Source of the DNA: Polyangiaceae bacterium
Lineage (GTDB): Bacteria; Myxococcota_A; Polyangia; Polyangiales; Polyangiaceae
Direction: 5' to 3'
Assembly: GCA_016929495.1 (NCBI GenBank)
Contig: JAFGIS010000279.1
Location: forward strand, 1-35,486
Length of the DNA: 35,486 nucleotides
The position numbers and the translations under genes were made by a program. Shown here piece after piece: positions 31,769-35,486 of this stretch. The notes beneath the pieces were generated by a model. It searched no databases, was not told the DNA's origin, and saw only the letters and a list, made by a program, of their open reading frames with translations. Each line of letters starts with the position of its first letter. The stretch's first letter is position 1.

Positions 31769-33433
31769 ATGGCATCCATCCAGGTCAACGATCTCACAAA
31801 AGCATACGGTCAGAAGAAGCTCTTCCAGGAGGTGACCGTCACCTTCGAGGCAGCAAGACGCTACGGGATCACCGGTCCGAACGGCGCCGGCAAGTCGACG
31901 TTCCTGAAGATCCTATCTGGCGAACTCGAGCCGGACACCGGAACTGTCTTCTGCCCCAAGCGCACCAGCGTCCTCACGCAGAACCAGTTCGGCTTCGAGT
32001 CCTGGCGGGTGCTCGATGTCGTCATCATGGGCCATACGCGGCTCTGGGCCACGCTCGCGGAGAAGGCCGAGTTGCTCGCCAAGCCCGAACTCACGGAAGC
32101 CGAAGGCACCCGGCTCGGCGAGCTCGAGGCCATCATTGCCGAAGAGCAGGGTTACTCCGCCGAAGCCGATGCGGGCGAGCTGCTCAGCGGCCTCGGGGTA
32201 CCGGAAAGCGATCACGAGCGACTCATGCAGGAGCTGCCGGGCGGCAGGAAGCTCCGCGTGCTGCTCGCGCAGGCCCTATTCGGCAATCCGGATGCGCTGC
32301 TGCTGGACGAGCCGACGAACAACCTCGACATGGACAGCATTCGCTGGCTCGAGCGCTTCCTCTGCGAGTACCGAGGCGTGCTGCTCACGGTTTCCCATGA
32401 CCGGAGATTCCTCAACGAGGTCTGCACGGACATCGCCGACATCGACTACGAGACGATCATCACCTACCCGGGCGGCTACGACGACATGGTGCGCGCCAAG
32501 GGTCAGGTCAGAACCAAGGTGGAGCAACAGAACGCGGAGCGGACCAAGAAGATCGACCAGCTGCGCGAGTTCGTCGCGCGCTTCGGCGCCGGCACGCGCG
32601 CCTCGCAGGTACAGAGTCGAAAGAGGGCCATGGAGAAGCTCACCTTGACGGACCTGAAACGGTCCAACATCGAGCGCCCGTTCATCCAGTTCTTGGTGAA
32701 GAAGCCGTCCAGCAAGCAAACGCTCGTCATCGAGGGGCTGACCAAGCGCTGGCCCGAGGTGACGGTCTGCGAGCAGTTTCGCGCCACCATCACCCGCGGA
32801 GAGAAGGTGGCCATCATCGGTCGTACCGGCGCAGGCAAGACGACGTTGTGCAAGATGCTCATGGACGAGCTCCGCCCCGATGCCGGAAGCATCGACTGGG
32901 GCACGCAGACCCAGATCGGCTACCTGGCCCAGGACCACCGCGGCGACATCGCCGCCGCAATGAACATCACCGAGTGGCTCCACGCTTTCGACCCGAACGC
33001 CAAGCTTCAGGAGATCCGTGGGTTGCTCGGTCGCATGCTGTTCAAGGGCGACGAAGGCACCAAGCCCACCGAGGCCCTGTCCGGCGGCGAGGCCGTGCGC
33101 CTCATTTTCTCGAAGCTCATGCTCACCAAAGACAACGTGCTCATCCTCGACGAGCCGACCAATCACCTCGATCTCGAGTCGATAATCGCCCTGGGCGCCG
33201 GGCTCGAGAAGTACGAGGGCACGGCGTTCGTCGTCACGCACGACCGCGACCTGGTGAGTTCCTTTGCCACGCGCATCTTCGCCTTCACCGAGGAAGGCCT
33301 CATCGACTGGCAGGGCAGCTTCGACGACTTCGTCGAACGCCGCGCGAGCGTCGGCCCGCGCCCGAGGAACGGCTCTGCCCAATCGCGCGAGCGCGACGTG
33401 TTGCGGGCGGACATGGCGCTGCAGCTGGGCTGA
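31769..33433 (+). CDS. ABC-F ATPase, YbiT type
   Basis: This is a 554-residue protein with two ABC domains and no membrane segment. Domain 1 has Walker A GPNGAGKST (36-44) and Walker B LLLDEPTNNLD; domain 2 has GRTGAGKTT (about 351-359), the signature LSGGEAVRLIF and LILDEPTNHLDLES. The first signature is the degenerate LPGGRKLRVLLAQAL, as in E. coli YbiT (APGWKLRVLLAQAL), which supports the YbiT subfamily. The interdomain linker (TKVEQQNAERTKKIDQLREF) is a charged coiled coil. ABC-F proteins act on the ribosome as translation or resistance factors. A specific role here is unknown. Confidence 0.93.
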   Translation: MASIQVNDLTKAYGQKKLFQEVTVTFEAARRYGITGPNGAGKSTFLKILSGELEPDTGTVFCPKRTSVLTQNQFGFESWRVLDVVIMGHTRLWATLAEKAELLAKPELTEAEGTRLGELEAIIAEEQGYSAEADAGELLSGLGVPESDHERLMQELPGGRKLRVLLAQALFGNPDALLLDEPTNNLDMDSIRWLERFLCEYRGVLLTVSHDRRFLNEVCTDIADIDYETIITYPGGYDDMVRAKGQVRTKVEQQNAERTKKIDQLREFVARFGAGTRASQVQSRKRAMEKLTLTDLKRSNIERPFIQFLVKKPSSKQTLVIEGLTKRWPEVTVCEQFRATITRGEKVAIIGRTGAGKTTLCKMLMDELRPDAGSIDWGTQTQIGYLAQDHRGDIAAAMNITEWLHAFDPNAKLQEIRGLLGRMLFKGDEGTKPTEALSGGEAVRLIFSKLMLTKDNVLILDEPTNHLDLESIIALGAGLEKYEGTAFVVTHDRDLVSSFATRIFAFTEEGLIDWQGSFDDFVERRASVGPRPRNGSAQSRERDVLRADMALQLG

Positions 33434-33602
33434 GCGGCCGAGGCCTGCGGCAGCGCTCGCACGGATAGCCGCCCGCGCGCTTGGTCGTCCGGCTTGCCGA
33501 ACGCCGCACTGGCACACGCACGCGCCGCAGCCCGTTTTGCACGATCCGTCCCCGGATTGTGACGCGCTTGGTGCGACGGACCATCTGGGGCACTCTACGG
33601 AC

Positions 33603-34997
33603 ATGTCGCGGGAGACCGAGGTGGACCAGCGGGCTTCGGGGAAGTCCTCGGCATGGTTGCCAGGGGCGCGGCTGGTGGCGTCCCTGACGGTGCTCGTGCT
33701 CCCAGCGTGCGAGGACCCTGTCGTCACTCCTTGGCCTGGAAGCCGCCTCGCCGTGCTCAGCGACGATGGGGGTTGGAGTTGGCTCGAGGGGCCACGTGCC
33801 ATCGTCTCGGGAAACCACCTGCTCGTGGGGACCGTGCCCAACGGGCTGCGAGACCCAGAACGGGGCGGCGACGTGGAGGCGGTGGACTACGATCTGTCGA
33901 CACAACACGGCCGAATCATCGAGCTTCACCGCCAGCTACGACGGGACGACCACGCTTCTCCCGGGCTGTTGATGCGTCCCGACGGACGCTACCTGGTGGT
34001 GTATGCCAGTCATGACCAAGAAGACCGGTTCTACTACCGGGTTTCGCTGCCAGGCGATGGAACCTCGTGGAGTGACGAGCGTTCGTTCACGCCCAGCAGC
34101 ACAACGCGGATCACCTACTCCAACCTGTATCAGCTTGCTATGGAGAACGGTCGGATCTACGACTTCTACCGAGGCCTGGACGGCACCTCGAAGCCATCGT
34201 ACGCGTTCTCCGACGATCTCGGTGAGACGTGGACGAGCGGCAATGTCTTCATCGGCATCTCCGAGAGGCCCAACCAGCGACCCTACGTGCGGTATGCCTC
34301 CAACGACGTGGATACCGTCCACATGGTGTACACGGAAGGTCACCCGCGCGACTACGACAACAGCCTGTACCACATCTGCTATCGGTCCGGGACGCTGCAC
34401 GCCAGCGACGGTACGGCCCTTGCGCCGCTTTCCGTGGGACTCGACCGACCCGAACTCGGCACGCGCATCTTCCAGGGCGACCCGGACCACGTCGCGTGGG
34501 CAGCCGACGTCGCGCTCGACGCGGAGGCTGGGCCAGTCGTCGCGTTTTCGGTGCAGGTCGGCTCCGCCGGGCTGCCACCAGGGCAGGGCGGCGAGGACCA
34601 TCGTTACTGGTATGCCCGCTGGGACGGCAGCGGCTGGACAGCCCACGAGATGGCGTTTGCAGGGACACGTCTGTACGCTGGAGAGGACGACTACACCGGT
34701 CTGGTCGCCATCGACCCGGGTGACACGAGCGTCGTCGTGATCTCCACGAACGCTGACCCCGAGACCGGAGAGCCCCTGGTAAGCGACGCCGACGGCCAAC
34801 GTCACTTCGAAATCTACGAGGGGCGCACCGAGGACGCCGGGGCATCGTGGAGCTGGAAGCAAGTCACTCGCAACTCCACGGTGGACAACCTGAGACCGAT
34901 CGTTCCGCAGTCCGACACAATCCGGACGGTGTTGTGGCTCCGCGGCGTGTATCGGCACTTCACCGACTACGACTTGCAAGTGGTGGCTCGGTGGTGA
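33603..34997 (+). CDS. BNR-type beta-propeller lipoprotein (possible polysaccharide lyase)
   Basis: This is a 464-residue protein. A signal peptide with lipobox VLVLPAC (about Cys37) is followed by a propeller domain with the BNR_4 pattern: DDGGWSWLEGPRAIVSGNHL, VEAVDYDLSTQHGRIIEL, DDHASPGLLMRPDGRYLVVY, FYYRVSLPGDGTSWSDER and YAFSDDLGETWTSG. The last, with SxDxGxTW, is a true Asp box. Members of this fold include sialidase-like enzymes and polysaccharide lyases of ulvan type; the His in DDHASPG is a candidate catalytic residue. The substrate is not deducible. The start is chosen for the lipoprotein signal; the ribosome site is weak. It follows the ABC-F gene after 169 bases. Confidence 0.82.
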   Translation: MSRETEVDQRASGKSSAWLPGARLVASLTVLVLPACEDPVVTPWPGSRLAVLSDDGGWSWLEGPRAIVSGNHLLVGTVPNGLRDPERGGDVEAVDYDLSTQHGRIIELHRQLRRDDHASPGLLMRPDGRYLVVYASHDQEDRFYYRVSLPGDGTSWSDERSFTPSSTTRITYSNLYQLAMENGRIYDFYRGLDGTSKPSYAFSDDLGETWTSGNVFIGISERPNQRPYVRYASNDVDTVHMVYTEGHPRDYDNSLYHICYRSGTLHASDGTALAPLSVGLDRPELGTRIFQGDPDHVAWAADVALDAEAGPVVAFSVQVGSAGLPPGQGGEDHRYWYARWDGSGWTAHEMAFAGTRLYAGEDDYTGLVAIDPGDTSVVVISTNADPETGEPLVSDADGQRHFEIYEGRTEDAGASWSWKQVTRNSTVDNLRPIVPQSDTIRTVLWLRGVYRHFTDYDLQVVARW

Positions 34998-35415
34998 GCG
35001 GGCGTGGGGCGCCGGATCCGATGCTTGGTCTGGCGAGCGCTCCGTGCACCGAACGCGCTACGGCGCGGGAGGCATCCGAATGAGCGATGGGACGACCCAC
35101 GGGACGAGGACGCGTTCGCCGGCGGGGAGGACGAGTTCGAGGGGCGGGACCGGCGCGCGCACTTCGTTCGGACGCAACGCAACGGCCTCCAGCAGTGGCG
35201 GCTGAGTGGCTCGCCGCGGTTCAGGCTCTTGGTCTCGACCCGTCCCCGGCCGGGGGGCGATCTGCCCCAGCTCGTGCGGGTGCTCCCCGAGCATGCGGGA
35301 GGGCGGGGCGCATGACGGTGAGCCGATCACCCGGCGGAGCGTACGCGGGCCGGGCCGGCCAGGCCAAACGACAAGCTGAGTTGACGCTTTCCGAAGCGCG
35401 CGCCAGAATCAAGTC
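34998..35415. other. Intergenic region before hicA, with a possible IS66-like accessory fragment
   Basis: These 418 bases have no confident gene. On the minus strand a frame ending near 35058 contains PPLELVLPAGERVLVP, which resembles the C-terminal motif of IS66-type TnpA accessory proteins, but it is short and unsupported by any neighbouring transposase sequence. A 35-codon plus frame (35312-35419, ending ARARIKS) overlaps the hicA start but has no homology that I recognise. The hicA promoter lies at the right end. Confidence 0.35.
35381..35409 (+). promoter_or_regulatory. Candidate hicA promoter with small operator palindrome
   Basis: TTGACG (35381-35386) and CAGAAT (35404-35409) are spaced by 17 bases. 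The ATG of hicA comes six bases after the -10, suggesting a leaderless transcript. CGCTT-TCCG-AAGCG, an inverted repeat between the two boxes (35385-35398), could bind the cognate HicB. These are pattern matches only. Confidence 0.45.
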
Positions 35416-35486
35416 ATGACGGCCCGCGAGGTCATCCGACGATTGGTGGCCCTGGGCTGCACGAAGACACGCCAGACGGGTTCGCA
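35416..35486 (+). CDS. hicA: HicA-type mRNA interferase toxin, N-terminal part (cut by right edge)
   Basis: The first 23 codons are visible: TAREVIRRLVALGC then TKTRQTGS. This is the start of the HicA double-stranded-RNA-binding-like fold, in which a G-S-H motif with the catalytic His follows directly; the window ends just before it. HicA toxins cleave mRNA and are about 60-80 residues long, with the hicB antitoxin usually immediately downstream, outside the window. The reading frame starts six bases after a candidate -10 box. The call rests on a short stretch but the pattern is characteristic. Confidence 0.72.
   Translation, partial: MTAREVIRRLVALGCTKTRQTGS

Noticed and set aside
35087-35419. 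Plus-strand frame before hicA as a HicB antitoxin
   Set aside because: The product is Arg/Ala-rich with no HicB fold or DNA-binding motif, and hicB normally follows hicA.

Overview
The window is about 35.5 kb of GC-rich DNA. Genes are packed on both strands, GTG starts are frequent and there are many secreted lipoproteins. Several features suggest a Myxococcota (Polyangiales/Sorangium-like) chromosome: long Thr/Gly/Ala-rich linkers after lipoboxes, a FHA-GGDEF protein, Cys-rich and TSP3-repeat envelope proteins, and an rpmH-rnpA-yidD-yidC-jag cluster. The taxon is an inference. No rRNA or tRNA gene, CRISPR array or intact insertion sequence was seen.

Left part (1-12 kb). A MoxR-like AAA+ ATPase runs off the left edge on the minus strand. 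Next come a Tat-exported DUF362 protein and a GH12-fold lipoprotein transcribed together on the minus strand. A small conserved protein and a membrane-anchored ComEA-like helix-hairpin-helix protein follow on the plus strand, converging on murA. A plus-strand run holds a TSP3-repeat outer-membrane protein, a HEAT-repeat protein, xseB and a CinA/MoaB-domain protein, linked by overlaps or very short gaps. A ribbon-helix-helix antitoxin sits beside a MazF toxin that appears to have lost its centre. A second GH12 lipoprotein, with intact catalytic residues, lies on the minus strand.

Centre (12-19.4 kb). rpmG (minus) diverges from rpmH-rnpA-yidD-yidC-jag (plus), the classic ribosome/RNase P/membrane-insertion cluster but without dnaA or mnmE alongside. 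Three lipoproteins follow: an LpoB-like one, a COG3014-like one and one of unknown function.

Accessory island (19.4-22.7 kb). A perfect hairpin terminator precedes a minus-strand TIR-domain protein with an unrecognised C-terminal half. A promoter region carrying a TATGTAT-N8-ATACATA inverted repeat drives a hipB-hipA toxin-antitoxin pair. Base composition in the TIR gene is visibly lower in GC than in its neighbours. This is the most likely place for an undescribed defence function.

Right part (22.7-35.5 kb). A minus-strand operon runs dacB-like PBP4, a YbjN/CesT-like protein, pspA, and a CBM9-like/FG-GAP protein; it looks like envelope maintenance. Divergent from it is the FHA-GGDEF diguanylate cyclase. 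A 503-base non-coding stretch with repeats and hairpins precedes a lipoprotein made of about nine Cys-rich repeats. Then come an expansin-like lipoprotein, a YbiT-type ABC-F ATPase, a BNR-type beta-propeller lipoprotein and, cut by the right edge, a hicA toxin. The two GH12 proteins, the expansin and the BNR protein together suggest a cell that acts on plant or algal polysaccharide.
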